Assembly (NCBI RefSeq): GCF_014200435.1
Contig: NZ_JACHBR010000001.1
Location: 1,736,001 to 1,800,000, forward strand
DNA from: Sphaerisporangium krabiense
GTDB taxonomy: Bacteria; Actinomycetota; Actinomycetes; Streptosporangiales; Streptosporangiaceae
Direction of reading: 5' to 3'
Length of the DNA: 64,000 bases
The translations under genes were made by a program, and so were the position numbers. This document shows, piece by piece, positions 1-8,509 of this stretch. The first letter of the stretch is position 1. Each line of letters begins with the position of its first letter. The notes under the pieces were generated by a model. The model had not been told where the DNA came from and searched no databases. It was given only the letters and a program-made list of their open reading frames with translations.

Positions 1-967
1 TGCGCAGCGGGTGCTGGTCGGTGGTCTTGAGGAACTGTGACAGCCGCCCGAGCGCCGCGTCGGTGTTCTTCTCCGGGAACGGGCAGTTCTGCTGGGTGAA
101 GCAGTCGGAGAGGAAGGAGCGGAAGGCGACCTCGAAGCCGTGCGCCTGGGCGGCGTTCACCGTGGGGACGGGCGGCAGGGCGGGGTCGATGGCGCCGTCG
201 AGGACGAGCGCGCGGATCCTCTTCGGGAACAGGTCGGCGTACACGGCGCCCAGGTAGGTGCCGTACGACTTGCCGAGGTAGGTGATGCCCTGATCACCGA
301 GCGCGGCGCGCAGGACGTCCATGTCGCGGGCGGCGTCGTGGGTGCCGACGTGCGGCAGCAGCTTGGCCGAATGCGCCTCGCACCCTTCGGCGAACTGCTT
401 GCCGCCCCGGGCGAGCGCGCTCACCTCGGAGGGGTCGTCGGGAGTGCCGTCCAGGCCGATGAACACGTCGAGTTCGCGCCCGCTGAGGCAGCGGACGGGC
501 GTGGACTTGCCGACGCCGCGCGGGTCGAAGCCCACGGTGTCGAACCGGGCGAGGACGGCGGGGCTGAGGACGGTGCGGGCGGCGCGCGCGTACTCGATGC
601 CGGAACCTCCGGGGCCGCCGGGGTTGAGGATGATGGAGCCGATGCGCCGGTTGCCGCCGGCGGGCAGCTTGATCAGGCTGAGCTGGATGCGCTCGCCTCC
701 GGGGTCGGCGTAGTCGAGGGGGACGGTGAGCTTGCCGCACTGGAACTTCTCCTGGCACGGCGTCCAGGTGATCTTCTGCGTGTAGAACGGCGCGAGGGCG
801 GCGGAGGGGGCCTGGGTGGCCGACTGCGCGGCACGGGCCGGTGGGTCGCCGGGCGAGGATCCGTCCGACGGCTGTTGCGCGTCCCCCTGGGCCGAGCACG
901 CCGTGGCGAGCGACACCGCCGCGAGCAGGGCGGCGGCCGTGTGGCCAACGCCGGAGAAGCGCCTCAT
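1..967 (-). CDS. Secreted alpha/beta hydrolase, TAP-like (C-terminus outside window)
   Basis: Exported serine hydrolase resembling the tripeptidyl aminopeptidase/SlpD-type family of actinomycetes. The ATG at 967 opens a reading frame that stays open to the window edge, so the C-terminus with the expected Asp/His and the TAP-like C-terminal domain is missing. The N-terminus MRRFSGVGHTAAALLAAVSL is a signal peptide, followed by ATAC, a plausible though imperfect lipobox. The oxyanion region reads NPGGPGGSG and the nucleophile motif GKSYG, both typical of the family. FDPRGVGKS lies between them. It acts outside the membrane, probably on peptides or amides; the substrate is inferred from family only. 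It is divergent from nothing nearby: ricT lies upstream on the same strand with about 90 nt between them. Confidence 0.85.
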   Translation of the reverse strand, partial: MRRFSGVGHTAAALLAAVSLATACSAQGDAQQPSDGSSPGDPPARAAQSATQAPSAALAPFYTQKITWTPCQEKFQCGKLTVPLDYADPGGERIQLSLIKLPAGGNRRIGSIILNPGGPGGSGIEYARAARTVLSPAVLARFDTVGFDPRGVGKSTPVRCLSGRELDVFIGLDGTPDDPSEVSALARGGKQFAEGCEAHSAKLLPHVGTHDAARDMDVLRAALGDQGITYLGKSYGTYLGAVYADLFPKRIRALVLDGAIDPALPPVPTVNAAQAHGFEVAFRSFLSDCFTQQNCPFPEKNTDAALGRLSQFLKTTDQHPLR

Positions 968-1056
968 GCGCCGACCACCTGTCCCCCGTTTGACAGAACC
1001 GCCGGCGTGACGATCACCAGGCGGGCGGTTAGGTTGTACCCCACCTACCTGCGGTT

Positions 1057-1899
1057 TCATTCCTCATCTGATCGTTCGCCACCGTAGCGCTCGTCATGCT
1101 GCCTGCGCGGGGAGCACACACTGGCGCGGGAGCACGCGCACCTGCGGCCGCCGTCGTTGAGCCGGACGATCACCGAGTCGGACGGCACGTTGTGGCCGAC
1201 GACGGTGCCGGCCCCCTCGGGGGTGTCGACGGCGGCGCCGGTGCGCGGGGCGGAGGCGCGGAACTCCTGGTACAGCGGGTGCTCGTATTTGAGGCAGCAC
1301 ATCAGCCTGCCGCACGCGCCGGCGATGCGCAGGGGGTTGACCGGGAGGTCCTGGTCCTTGGCCATGCGGACGGAGACCGGCTCGAAGTCCTTGAGGAAGG
1401 TCGCGCAGCACAGGTCGCGTCCGCAGGGGCCGATGCCGCCCTGCAGCCGGGCCTCGTCGCGCGGCCCGATCTGCCGCAGCTCGACGCGGGCCCGCAGGTT
1501 GCGGGCGAGGTCGCGGACCAGGGCGCGGAAGTCCACGCGGTGCGGCGCGGAGAAGTACACCGTGTAGACGTTGTCGGCGTCCAGGTAGTCGACTCCGACG
1601 ATCTTCATGGGGAGTTCGTGCCGCTTGATCAGCCGCTTGGAGACGCTGCGCGCCTCGGCCCTGCGCCTGCGGTTGGACTCGTCGCGGTCGAGGTGCTCGT
1701 CGCCCGCGATGCCGGCGCACACCGGCAGCCCGTCGATCTCGTCGCTGACCCACGCCGGCGCCCAGACGCATTCGGCGACCTCGGGGCCGGAGTCGGTCGG
1801 CACGAGCACCTTGTCCCCGACCTTGGGGCTGTGGCCTCCGGGGTCGAGGTAGTACAGCCTTCCGTAGCGAGTAAAGCTCACGGCCATGATCATTCCCAT
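1057..1899 (-). CDS. ricT: PSP1 domain protein, RicT-like Fe-S subunit
   Basis: PSP1-family protein of 280 aa. In Bacillus the homologue RicT (YaaT) forms an Fe-S complex with RicA and RicF affecting RNA maturation and phosphorelay; its actinobacterial role is not established. The cysteine clusters CGRDLCC and CGRLMCC in the C-terminal half are the conserved probable cluster ligands. The N-terminal MGMIMAVSFTRYGRLYYLDP is typical. I chose the ATG at 1899 because GGAGGG lies 4 nt upstream; an in-frame extension to 2088 reads low-complexity sequence and is unlikely to be translated. holB lies a few genes upstream on the same strand, as is common for PSP1 genes, with the sigma-factor pair inserted between. 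Confidence 0.88.
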   Translation of the reverse strand: MGMIMAVSFTRYGRLYYLDPGGHSPKVGDKVLVPTDSGPEVAECVWAPAWVSDEIDGLPVCAGIAGDEHLDRDESNRRRRAEARSVSKRLIKRHELPMKIVGVDYLDADNVYTVYFSAPHRVDFRALVRDLARNLRARVELRQIGPRDEARLQGGIGPCGRDLCCATFLKDFEPVSVRMAKDQDLPVNPLRIAGACGRLMCCLKYEHPLYQEFRASAPRTGAAVDTPEGAGTVVGHNVPSDSVIVRLNDGGRRCACSRASVCSPRRQHDERYGGERSDEE

Positions 1900-2130
1900 G
1901 GAACCCTCCGCCTTCTCGCCGGTACGGCTCACGGCCGCGCGGCCTCGCACCCCCGCGCCGGCACGGACGTCACGCGACCATGCCGACACGGTTTCTGGCC
2001 ACATTACGCGCCGCCCGCTTGGGCTGAGCAATACGTCCCGGTGACCTGTGATCGGCCTCTCGGTCTCCAGGGGGACGACGTCGCGCACGGCCGGGGGTGG
2101 GTTCCCCGGCCGTGCGCGTTCAGCTGGTGG

Positions 2131-3387
2131 TCACCAGGCGACGGCCGGGTAGCCGTAGCCGTCCCGGGTCAGGAGGGGGCGATAGCCGGAGGCGGAGACG
2201 GACGCGATCTCGTGGCCGCGCCGGACGAGGAAGTGCTCGTAGGCGCCGTCCGCGTCGAGCAGCGTCATTCCTCCCTTCCCGTCCTGGTAGACGGTGTCCA
2301 GCAGCCGCCCGTCCACGGCGTCGAACCGGACGATCGCGGTGGCGGACGGCTCGACCGCGGCCCTGTCTCCCTGGAACGTCCTGGCGACGCGGCCGAGTGC
2401 GGCGATGATCCGGCCGCCGTCGGCGTCGAGCTGGAACCCCTGCAGGCCGCCGGGCAGCCTGGCGTCGCCGACCGCCGGCGTGACCTTTCTGCTGCCGCCC
2501 AGGTCCGCACCCGGGAGGCTCGTGTCCAGCAGGTACAGCTCAGGGCGGAAAGGCAGGGTCTCAATCCTGCCCACGGGGGTGGGCGCGGGAGCCTCGGTGG
2601 GCGGCACGTCCTGCGGTGCCGGCGGGGCGTCCGGGGCCGGCGTCCCCGCCGTCGGCGCGGGCGAGCCCTCGGGGGGTCTCGGCCGGACGGGTGTGGCGAG
2701 GGGTGCCGGGGTGAGGTCCTGGTAGGCGACGTACCGTCCGTCGCCGCTGATCGCCACGCGTCCCACCGGCGGGTCGCCGGCGCCCGTCCACGTGCGGGTC
2801 TGTCCGGTCGCGGTGTCGGCGACGACGAGCCCGGCGGCGCGGTCGGTGGGGCCGCACCGCGCCAGGCCGTACGCGAGCCTGCCGCCGTCCTCGCTCGCCG
2901 CCAGGGACGTGGTCCGCGTGCCCTCCGGGATCGAGAAGGCGAGCCGGTCGAGCGTCGCGCCGCCGGAGGAGCCCTCCACGGTGAGCCGGTAGAAGTGGCC
3001 GCCGCAGCCGGTGGCGGTGGTGATGGTGCGGAGGTAGAAGTGCCGGTCGTCGCCGGCCGCGGCCGCGTCCGTGAACGACTCGCCCTCGGGAGCCGGGACG
3101 CGGGCCGCGACCCCGCCGTCCGCCTCGCGCCGCACGGTCAGCTCGCCGGACAAGGCGCGGACGAAGAACTCGGGCGTCCCGGCGGACCCGGTGGCCGCGA
3201 GGCGGGCGCCGCCTCCGAAGACGACCGTGCCCGTGGCGACGGCGGCGACCACCGACGCCGCGGCCACGGCCGGGATGAGCCAGGGCCTCCGCGCCCGGGC
3301 CCTGGCCGGCCGCAGGGCGGGCAGATCGTGGACGGTGTCCCCCACGGCCGTGGCCGCGTCGCGCAACCTGTTGATGACGTCGTTCAC
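2131..3387 (-). CDS. Membrane-anchored sigma-factor partner with beta-propeller-like repeats
   Basis: Protein of 418 aa: a short cytoplasmic N-terminus (MNDVINRLRDAA), one membrane span at about residues 36-58, then a large extracytoplasmic region. The outer region holds PD40/WD40-like strands such as ASEDGGRLAYG and ISGDGRYVAYQ, and a Pro-rich linker in the middle. Its ATG overlaps the sigma gene stop by 4 nt, so the two are translationally coupled. Coupling and topology suggest an anti-sigma-like or sensor role for the ECF factor, but no ZAS zinc motif is visible, so this is inference. The outer repeats could sense a ligand or protein. Confidence 0.72.
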   Translation of the reverse strand: MNDVINRLRDAATAVGDTVHDLPALRPARARARRPWLIPAVAAASVVAAVATGTVVFGGGARLAATGSAGTPEFFVRALSGELTVRREADGGVAARVPAPEGESFTDAAAAGDDRHFYLRTITTATGCGGHFYRLTVEGSSGGATLDRLAFSIPEGTRTTSLAASEDGGRLAYGLARCGPTDRAAGLVVADTATGQTRTWTGAGDPPVGRVAISGDGRYVAYQDLTPAPLATPVRPRPPEGSPAPTAGTPAPDAPPAPQDVPPTEAPAPTPVGRIETLPFRPELYLLDTSLPGADLGGSRKVTPAVGDARLPGGLQGFQLDADGGRIIAALGRVARTFQGDRAAVEPSATAIVRFDAVDGRLLDTVYQDGKGGMTLLDADGAYEHFLVRRGHEIASVSASGYRPLLTRDGYGYPAVAW

Positions 3388-3908
3388 GGCCGCTCCCCCA
3401 GAAGGCGTCCGAGCGCTTCGAGCGCCCGGGCGGTGGTGGACTTGACGGTGCCTCGGCTGACACCCATGACCTGGGCGGTCTCCTCTTCGGACAGGTCGGC
3501 GTAGTAGCGCAGCACCAGCACCTCGCGCCGCCGTCTGGGCAGCGCGTGCAGCGCCTCCATGACGGCACGCCGTTCCGCGCCGAGCAGCGCGGCGGACTCG
3601 GCCGACCAGACGGGCGGGTCGTAGGCGCCGGCGAACCAGGACGGCAGCCGGCGCCGCCTGAGCACGCTGCGCGCGTTGTTGAGCACGGCGCTACGGAGGT
3701 AGACCAGTGCCTTGGCCGGGTCGTGCAACGCGCCGAAGCGGCGATGGAGGCCGAGGAAGGCCTCCTGCACGACGTCTTCTGCGCTCTCACGATCTCCGAG
3801 GAGCACGAGCGCCAGGCGGACCAGGCCCAAGGCGTGGCCGGCGTAGAGCGCCGTGATCGTTTCCTCGGCGCTCCGCGGCCCGGAGGTGCGCGTGTCGGAA
3901 GCCTGCAT
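3384..3908 (-). CDS. ECF sigma factor, SigE-like family
   Basis: RNA polymerase sigma factor of about 174 aa. Region 2 includes ITALYAGHALGLVRLALVLL and the ESAEDVVQEAF helix; region 4 includes LPRRRREVLVLRYYADLSEE followed by the helix-turn-helix AQVMGVSRGTVKSTTARAL. Length and layout match the short actinobacterial SigE-type ECF group. The ATG at 3908 was preferred; a TTG six bases upstream is also possible and neither has a strong Shine-Dalgarno. It directs transcription of an unknown regulon, and such factors usually recognise their own promoter. It is co-transcribed with the overlapping membrane protein downstream. Confidence 0.85.
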   Translation of the reverse strand: MQASDTRTSGPRSAEETITALYAGHALGLVRLALVLLGDRESAEDVVQEAFLGLHRRFGALHDPAKALVYLRSAVLNNARSVLRRRRLPSWFAGAYDPPVWSAESAALLGAERRAVMEALHALPRRRREVLVLRYYADLSEEETAQVMGVSRGTVKSTTARALEALGRLLGERP

Positions 3909-3982
3909 GTCCAAGAGACGCGGCGGCGGTCCCCGGGTTGCTCGCGACTATTCAGATTTCCGGAGAACCCCGGCGGCGCGCC

Positions 3983-5164
3983 TCACAACCGCGGACGCCA
4001 CAGCGCGATCGTCAGCGCCTCGACCGCGATCTGCGGGTTGACGTTGGCCGCCAGCCGCTCGCGGCACAGCATGATCGCGTCGATGCGCCGCAGCGTGTCC
4101 TCGGGGGTGCTGGAGGAGGCCAGCGCGGTGATGTCGGCGGCGCGATCCTCGGCGGAGAGCTCGACCGCGGCCCCGAACTGCACGGCGAGCACGTCGCGGT
4201 AGTAGGCGACCAGGTCGAGCAGGGCGGTGTCGAGGGAGTCGCGCTTGATGCGGGTGGCCCGGGACTTCTGCCGGTCCTCCAGGTCCTTCATCGCCCCCGC
4301 GCCGCCGCGGACCAGCCCCTTGTTGAGCCCCTTGCCCGTGGACCCCTCGCCGTAGATCTTGCGCAGCTCGGCGGTCTCGCTCTCGTTGAGGTGGGCGGTG
4401 GCCTCCTCGGCGTCCTCGGAGGAGGTCTTGACCAGGCGTTCGGCCGCCTCGACGCACGCGCCGAGGCCGGTCAGCGCGCTCGGCAGCGCCAGCACGGCGT
4501 CGCGCCGCCGCCGCGTCTCCTCGTCCAGGGCGAGGCGGCGGGCGCGGGCGATGTGGCCGCGGGTGGCGCGGGCGGCGAACTCGGCGGTCTCGTACGGCAC
4601 GGCGTCGCGCGTGGCGAGCAGGTGGGCGACGGCCTCGGTCGAGGGGGTGCGCAGCGTCACGACCCGGCACCGCGACCGGATGGTGACCATCATGTCGTCC
4701 GGCGAGGGCGAGCACAGCAGCCAGACCGTGCGCGGCGGGGGCTCCTCGATGGCCTTGAGCAGCGCGTTGGCCGCGGCCTCCGTCGCGCGGTCGGCGTCCT
4801 CGAACAGGATGACCCGCCAGCGGCCGAGCGTGGGCGCCCCGGAGGCCCTGAGCACCAGCTCACGGGTCTGCTTAACGCTGTAGGAGAGGCCCTGCGGGCG
4901 CACGAACTCGACGTCGGGGTGGGAGCCGACCGCGACCTGGTGGCACATGTCGCAGTGCCCGCACCCCTGGTCGGAGCACAGCAACGCCGCCGCGAACGCC
5001 TGCGCCGCCTCGATGCGGCCGGAACCGGGCGGGCCGGTGAACAGCCAGGCGTGGGTCATGCCCGCGCCGCGCCCCCCGGACAGGGCCTCGGCCGCGGCCT
5101 CGGCGGCGCGCCGCAGCAGGACCGCCGCCTGCTCCTGGCCCACCAGGTCGTCGAAGACTGTCAC
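3983..5164 (-). CDS. holB: DNA polymerase III delta-prime subunit
   Basis: Clamp-loader subunit of 393 aa that helps load the sliding clamp onto primed DNA. The AAA+ fold is visible: GPPGSGR in place of a canonical Walker A (Lys replaced by Arg, as expected for the non-catalytic delta-prime), a zinc-finger cysteine set around CSDQGCGHCDMC, FEDADRATEAAANALLKAIEE (Walker B/SRC lead-in) and IRSRCR sensor 1. The stop lies about 75 nt from the sigma factor start. It follows tmk with only 9 nt between, so the two are probably one operon; tmk-holB linkage is common in bacteria. Confidence 0.93.
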   Translation of the reverse strand: MTVFDDLVGQEQAAVLLRRAAEAAAEALSGGRGAGMTHAWLFTGPPGSGRIEAAQAFAAALLCSDQGCGHCDMCHQVAVGSHPDVEFVRPQGLSYSVKQTRELVLRASGAPTLGRWRVILFEDADRATEAAANALLKAIEEPPPRTVWLLCSPSPDDMMVTIRSRCRVVTLRTPSTEAVAHLLATRDAVPYETAEFAARATRGHIARARRLALDEETRRRRDAVLALPSALTGLGACVEAAERLVKTSSEDAEEATAHLNESETAELRKIYGEGSTGKGLNKGLVRGGAGAMKDLEDRQKSRATRIKRDSLDTALLDLVAYYRDVLAVQFGAAVELSAEDRAADITALASSSTPEDTLRRIDAIMLCRERLAANVNPQIAVEALTIALWRPRL

Positions 5165-5173
5165 GCGGCCAGG

Positions 5174-7234
5174 TTAGTCGCGGATGACGGGCATCGTGCC
5201 GGTGATGGCCTCGGTCTCCTGCGGGACGGGGTCGGGGATGATCTCGCGCAGCCGGTCCTGGATGGCCAGCGCGACCTCCTCCTGCGTCTGGAGGCCGTCC
5301 ACGACCAGGTAGCGGTCCGGGTCGGCGGCGGCGAGCGCGCGGAACTCGCGGCGCACGCGCTCATGGAACTCCAGGGGCTCGGACTCGATGCGGTCGGCCG
5401 GGGAGGCGAACCGGGACAGCCCGACCGACGGCGGCACGTCGATCAGGACGGTGAGGTCGGGCGTGAGGCCGCCGGTGGCCCAGGCGTTGACCCTGGCGAC
5501 GTCCTGCGGCTCCAGCTCGCGGCCCGCGCCCTGGTAGGCGAGGGAGGAGTCGACGTACCGGTCGGAGACGACCATCGCGCCGCGCAGCAGCGCGGGACGG
5601 ATGACCTTCTCGACGTGCTCGGCCCGGTCCGCCGCGTACAGCAGGGCCTCCGAGCGGGCCGACAGCCCTTGGTGGGCGGAGTCGAGCAGGATCGCCCGCA
5701 GGCGCATGCCGACCTTGGTGGAGCCGGGCTCGCGGGTCTGGACGACGTCGAAGCCCTGGTCGCGCAGCCAGATGGCGGCGAGGCGCGACTGGGTGGTCTT
5801 GCCCGAGCCCTCGCCGCCCTCGAAGGCGATGAACATGCCCCGCCCGTGCTCGGCGGTCTCGGGGACGTAGCGCTCGCCCTTCAGCGCGGCCATCAGGTCG
5901 GAGGAGATGGGGACCTCGCGCCGGTCGTCCATGTGGCGCAGCGCGAGCACCCCGACGGCGACGGCCACGGCGGCGCCGATCAGCATGACCAGGCTCGGGC
6001 CGTCGAAGCGGTAGACGATGCCGGCGCCGATCGAGAGCGAGTGCTCGCCGAACAGGCCAGACAGCGCGGGCGCGACGGCGACGACGAGCAGGAGCGTGAC
6101 CCGGGCCAGGGACTGCAGGAAGGAGAAGGTGCGCCCGCGGATGGCGTCCTCGACCTCCAGGCCGATCAGCGTGTACCCGATGATCCACGCGATGCCGGCG
6201 CAGGCGCCGAGCACGACGACGAGCATGACCACGATCACCAGGTTGTGGATGAGCGCGGTGGCGGCGAGCACGGCGCCCGCGGTGACGATGGCGAGCCCGA
6301 ACAACCGCCGCCGCGACAGCTCGCGCAGCAGGCGGGGGCCGAAGAAGATGCCGAGCGCCATGCCGACGAAGACGGCGGCGAAGACGGTGCCGTACGCGGC
6401 GTCTCCCCCGCCGAGCGCGGCGACGTAGAGCTTGGCCACGCCGACGACCGCGCCGCCGGCGGCGAAGGCGCCGAGCATGCCGATGACCAGGCCGCGCACC
6501 ATACGGTTCTCGCCGACGTACCGCCAGCCGTCGATGATCTGCCGGAGCACCGAGGGCGCGGAGACCCGGCCGGCGTGCCCCTTGGGGATGCCGGTGAGCG
6601 TGAAGATCAGGAACGCGGAGACGAGGTAGGCGACCGCGTTGACGATCAGCGCGAGGTGGGCGGGCTGCCAGACGAAGGTGGGCACGGCCTTGCCCACGAC
6701 CTCGATGACCACCGAGAGCACCGCGAACAGGGCCGCGGCGACCGGCGCGGAGCCGTAGGTCACCAGCAGGTTGAGCTGGTTGGCCTCCTCCAGCCGTTCC
6801 TTGGGCACCAGGTTGGGGACGGTGGCGTCCTTGGCGGGGACCCAGAACAGGTTCACGCACTCCACGAGGAGGGTGGCGACGATGATCCACTGGTAGCTGC
6901 CGACCAGGGGGATCGACAGCACGAGCGCGAAGCGCAGCAGGTCGCTGACGAACATCGTCAGGCGGCGGTCGAAGCGGTCGGCGAACGCCCCCGCCAGCGG
7001 GCCGAGCAGGATGGCCGGGAGCATCTTGACGACGAACACCCCGCCGATGGCCAGGCTCTGCGCCTTGAAGCCCGACCCCTGGGTCAGGTAGGCGGCGAAC
7101 GCCGTGATGGCGATGATGTTCAGCCAGTCGCCCAGGCTGCAGACCGCCATGGCCGTCCAGAGCCGGCGGAACGGGGCGTTCGCCAGCACGTGGGGGGGTT
7201 TGCGGCGCGCGGCGGACCGGCCAGAGGTGGTCAT
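5174..7234 (-). CDS. tmk: MFS transporter-like domain fused to thymidylate kinase
   Basis: Fusion protein of 686 aa. Residues 1 to about 450 form an MFS-like membrane domain with roughly ten to twelve hydrophobic spans, beginning FRRLWTAMAVCSLGDWLN. Residues 467-686 are a full thymidylate kinase, which phosphorylates dTMP to dTDP: P-loop GGEGSGKT at 473-480, TREPGST, the DR(Y) region SDRYVDSSLAYQGAGR and LIDVPP. An internal ATG at residue 467 could yield a free kinase. This fused form is known in actinomycetes. The kinase should face the cytoplasm. holB follows directly. What the membrane part transports, if anything, is unknown. Confidence 0.92.
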   Translation of the reverse strand: MTTSGRSAARRKPPHVLANAPFRRLWTAMAVCSLGDWLNIIAITAFAAYLTQGSGFKAQSLAIGGVFVVKMLPAILLGPLAGAFADRFDRRLTMFVSDLLRFALVLSIPLVGSYQWIIVATLLVECVNLFWVPAKDATVPNLVPKERLEEANQLNLLVTYGSAPVAAALFAVLSVVIEVVGKAVPTFVWQPAHLALIVNAVAYLVSAFLIFTLTGIPKGHAGRVSAPSVLRQIIDGWRYVGENRMVRGLVIGMLGAFAAGGAVVGVAKLYVAALGGGDAAYGTVFAAVFVGMALGIFFGPRLLRELSRRRLFGLAIVTAGAVLAATALIHNLVIVVMLVVVLGACAGIAWIIGYTLIGLEVEDAIRGRTFSFLQSLARVTLLLVVAVAPALSGLFGEHSLSIGAGIVYRFDGPSLVMLIGAAVAVAVGVLALRHMDDRREVPISSDLMAALKGERYVPETAEHGRGMFIAFEGGEGSGKTTQSRLAAIWLRDQGFDVVQTREPGSTKVGMRLRAILLDSAHQGLSARSEALLYAADRAEHVEKVIRPALLRGAMVVSDRYVDSSLAYQGAGRELEPQDVARVNAWATGGLTPDLTVLIDVPPSVGLSRFASPADRIESEPLEFHERVRREFRALAAADPDRYLVVDGLQTQEEVALAIQDRLREIIPDPVPQETEAITGTMPVIRD

Positions 7235-7547
7235 GATGTCAGCGTATCCAGGTGCTCGCGTAGGCTGGGCTGGATCGGTGCGCAGGGGCGTGAGGCGCCT
7301 GCCGCTCCATTCCCGAGCGTATTACCTTCCCGGTTCCCCCGCAGGGGACATGCAGGGAAAGGTCGGAATCATCCCCGTTTCGACGTCGAGAACGCCGTGC
7401 CCGTCCGGGGTGGCGGCGCCGCGCACGGGGAACCAGTCCGCCACGGCCGCACCCGTGATGTGGCGAGGACGTGACACCGGCCTTACCTCGAACGATCGGC
7501 CCCGGCACCATGGGTGGGTCCCATGTGGGTCACCCTCTTGCCACCGT

Positions 7548-7566
7548 TAAGGTAATGCTGTCCTAA
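7548..7566 (+). promoter_or_regulatory. Iron box 1 (DmdR/IdeR-like site)
   Basis: The 19-mer TAAGGTAATGCTGTCCTAA matches 14 of 19 positions of the known IdeR/DmdR consensus TTAGGTTAGGCTAACCTAA. It ends 36 nt before the efeU start and directly precedes a second match. Predicted effect: iron-dependent repression of efeUOB. Confidence 0.65.
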
Positions 7567-7567
7567 T

Positions 7568-7586
7568 TTAGGCAAGGCTAAGCAAG
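7568..7586 (+). promoter_or_regulatory. Iron box 2 (DmdR/IdeR-like site)
   Basis: TTAGGCAAGGCTAAGCAAG matches the IdeR/DmdR consensus at 14 of 19 positions, including the AGGCTAA core. Only one base separates it from box 1, so two dimer sites lie side by side over the likely promoter of efeU. Confidence 0.7.
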
Positions 7587-7602
7587 GACTAGGGAGACCA
7601 CA

Positions 7603-8454
7603 GTGTTCGCCAGTTATCTCATAGGCCTCCGTGAGGGGCTTGAGGCGACCCTTGTCGTGTCGATCCTTGTGGCCTTCCTCGTCAAGAGCGATCGCCGTGA
7701 CCGGCTCGGCTACGTCTGGGGCGGGGTCGCCGCCGCCGTGCTGCTGTCGATCGGCTTCGGCGCGCTGCTGACCTTCACCGCCGCGCACCTCGACTCCCAG
7801 AAGCAGGAGCTGTTCGACGCCGCGGCCTCCATCGCCGCGACCGTCTTCGTCACCTTCATGATCTTCTGGATGCGCACGGCGGCCCGCAAACTCTCCGGCG
7901 ACCTGCGTGCCAAGCTGACCGAGGCGCTCGGCCTCGGCGCCACCGCCGTCGTCGTGATGGCCTTCCTCTCCGTCGCCCGCGAAGGCCTGGAGACCGCGCT
8001 GCTGTTCTTCGCCGCCGCCCAGGGCGCGGGCACCACCACCTCCCCCCTGATCGGCTTCTCCCTGGGCATCATCACCGCGATCGCCCTCGGCTGGGCGCTG
8101 TACAAGAGCGCGCTGCGCATCAACCTCGGCCGGTTCTTCACCTGGACGGGCCTGCTGCTCATCGTGGTCGCCGCCGGCATCTTCAAGTACGGCGTGCACG
8201 ACCTGGTCGAGGGCGGCGTCGTCCACGTCCTGACCGCCCCGGCGTTCGACCTCAGCGGCGCGCTGCCGCCGGACGCCTGGTACTCCGCCCTGCTCAACGG
8301 CGTCTTCAACTTCACCCCGCAGCCCACCACCATCGAGATCATCGCGTGGGTCGCCTACCTGGTTCCGGTGCTGGTGCTGTTCCTGATGCCGAAGCGCAAC
8401 GGCCCCGGCGCCTCGCGCACGCCGTCCGCCGCCCCGGCGTCCGCCCCGTCCTGA
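7603..8454 (+). CDS. efeU: Iron permease EfeU (FTR1 family)
   Basis: Seven-span membrane permease of 283 aa that moves iron across the cytoplasmic membrane as the channel of the EfeUOB system. Both hallmark REGLE motifs are present: LREGLEATL near the N-terminus in the first span and AREGLETAL in the fourth. The GTG at 7603 is preceded by GGGAG and by the paired iron boxes. efeO follows after 55 nt and efeB after that, so the three form one operon. The C-terminus ends in a short Ala/Pro/Ser-rich cytoplasmic tail. Confidence 0.95.
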   Translation: MFASYLIGLREGLEATLVVSILVAFLVKSDRRDRLGYVWGGVAAAVLLSIGFGALLTFTAAHLDSQKQELFDAAASIAATVFVTFMIFWMRTAARKLSGDLRAKLTEALGLGATAVVVMAFLSVAREGLETALLFFAAAQGAGTTTSPLIGFSLGIITAIALGWALYKSALRINLGRFFTWTGLLLIVVAAGIFKYGVHDLVEGGVVHVLTAPAFDLSGALPPDAWYSALLNGVFNFTPQPTTIEIIAWVAYLVPVLVLFLMPKRNGPGASRTPSAAPASAPS

Positions 8455-8509
8455 CGGCCCCGCCCGTCACCCCCACGAACCTCACCGAAACACCTGGAAC
8501 TGGAGAACC

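Larger units (their letters stand above)
7235..7602. other. Intergenic region between tmk and efeU
   Basis: This 368-nt divergent region carries the efeU promoter and the two iron-box-like sites close to its right end. The left 300 nt show no convincing gene on either strand. Confidence 0.6.

Noticed and set aside
3938..7474. Very long plus-strand open frame (over 1,100 codons) opposite holB and tmk
   Set aside because: Gly/Arg/Ala-rich without domains; it is the antisense shadow of real genes produced by high third-position GC.
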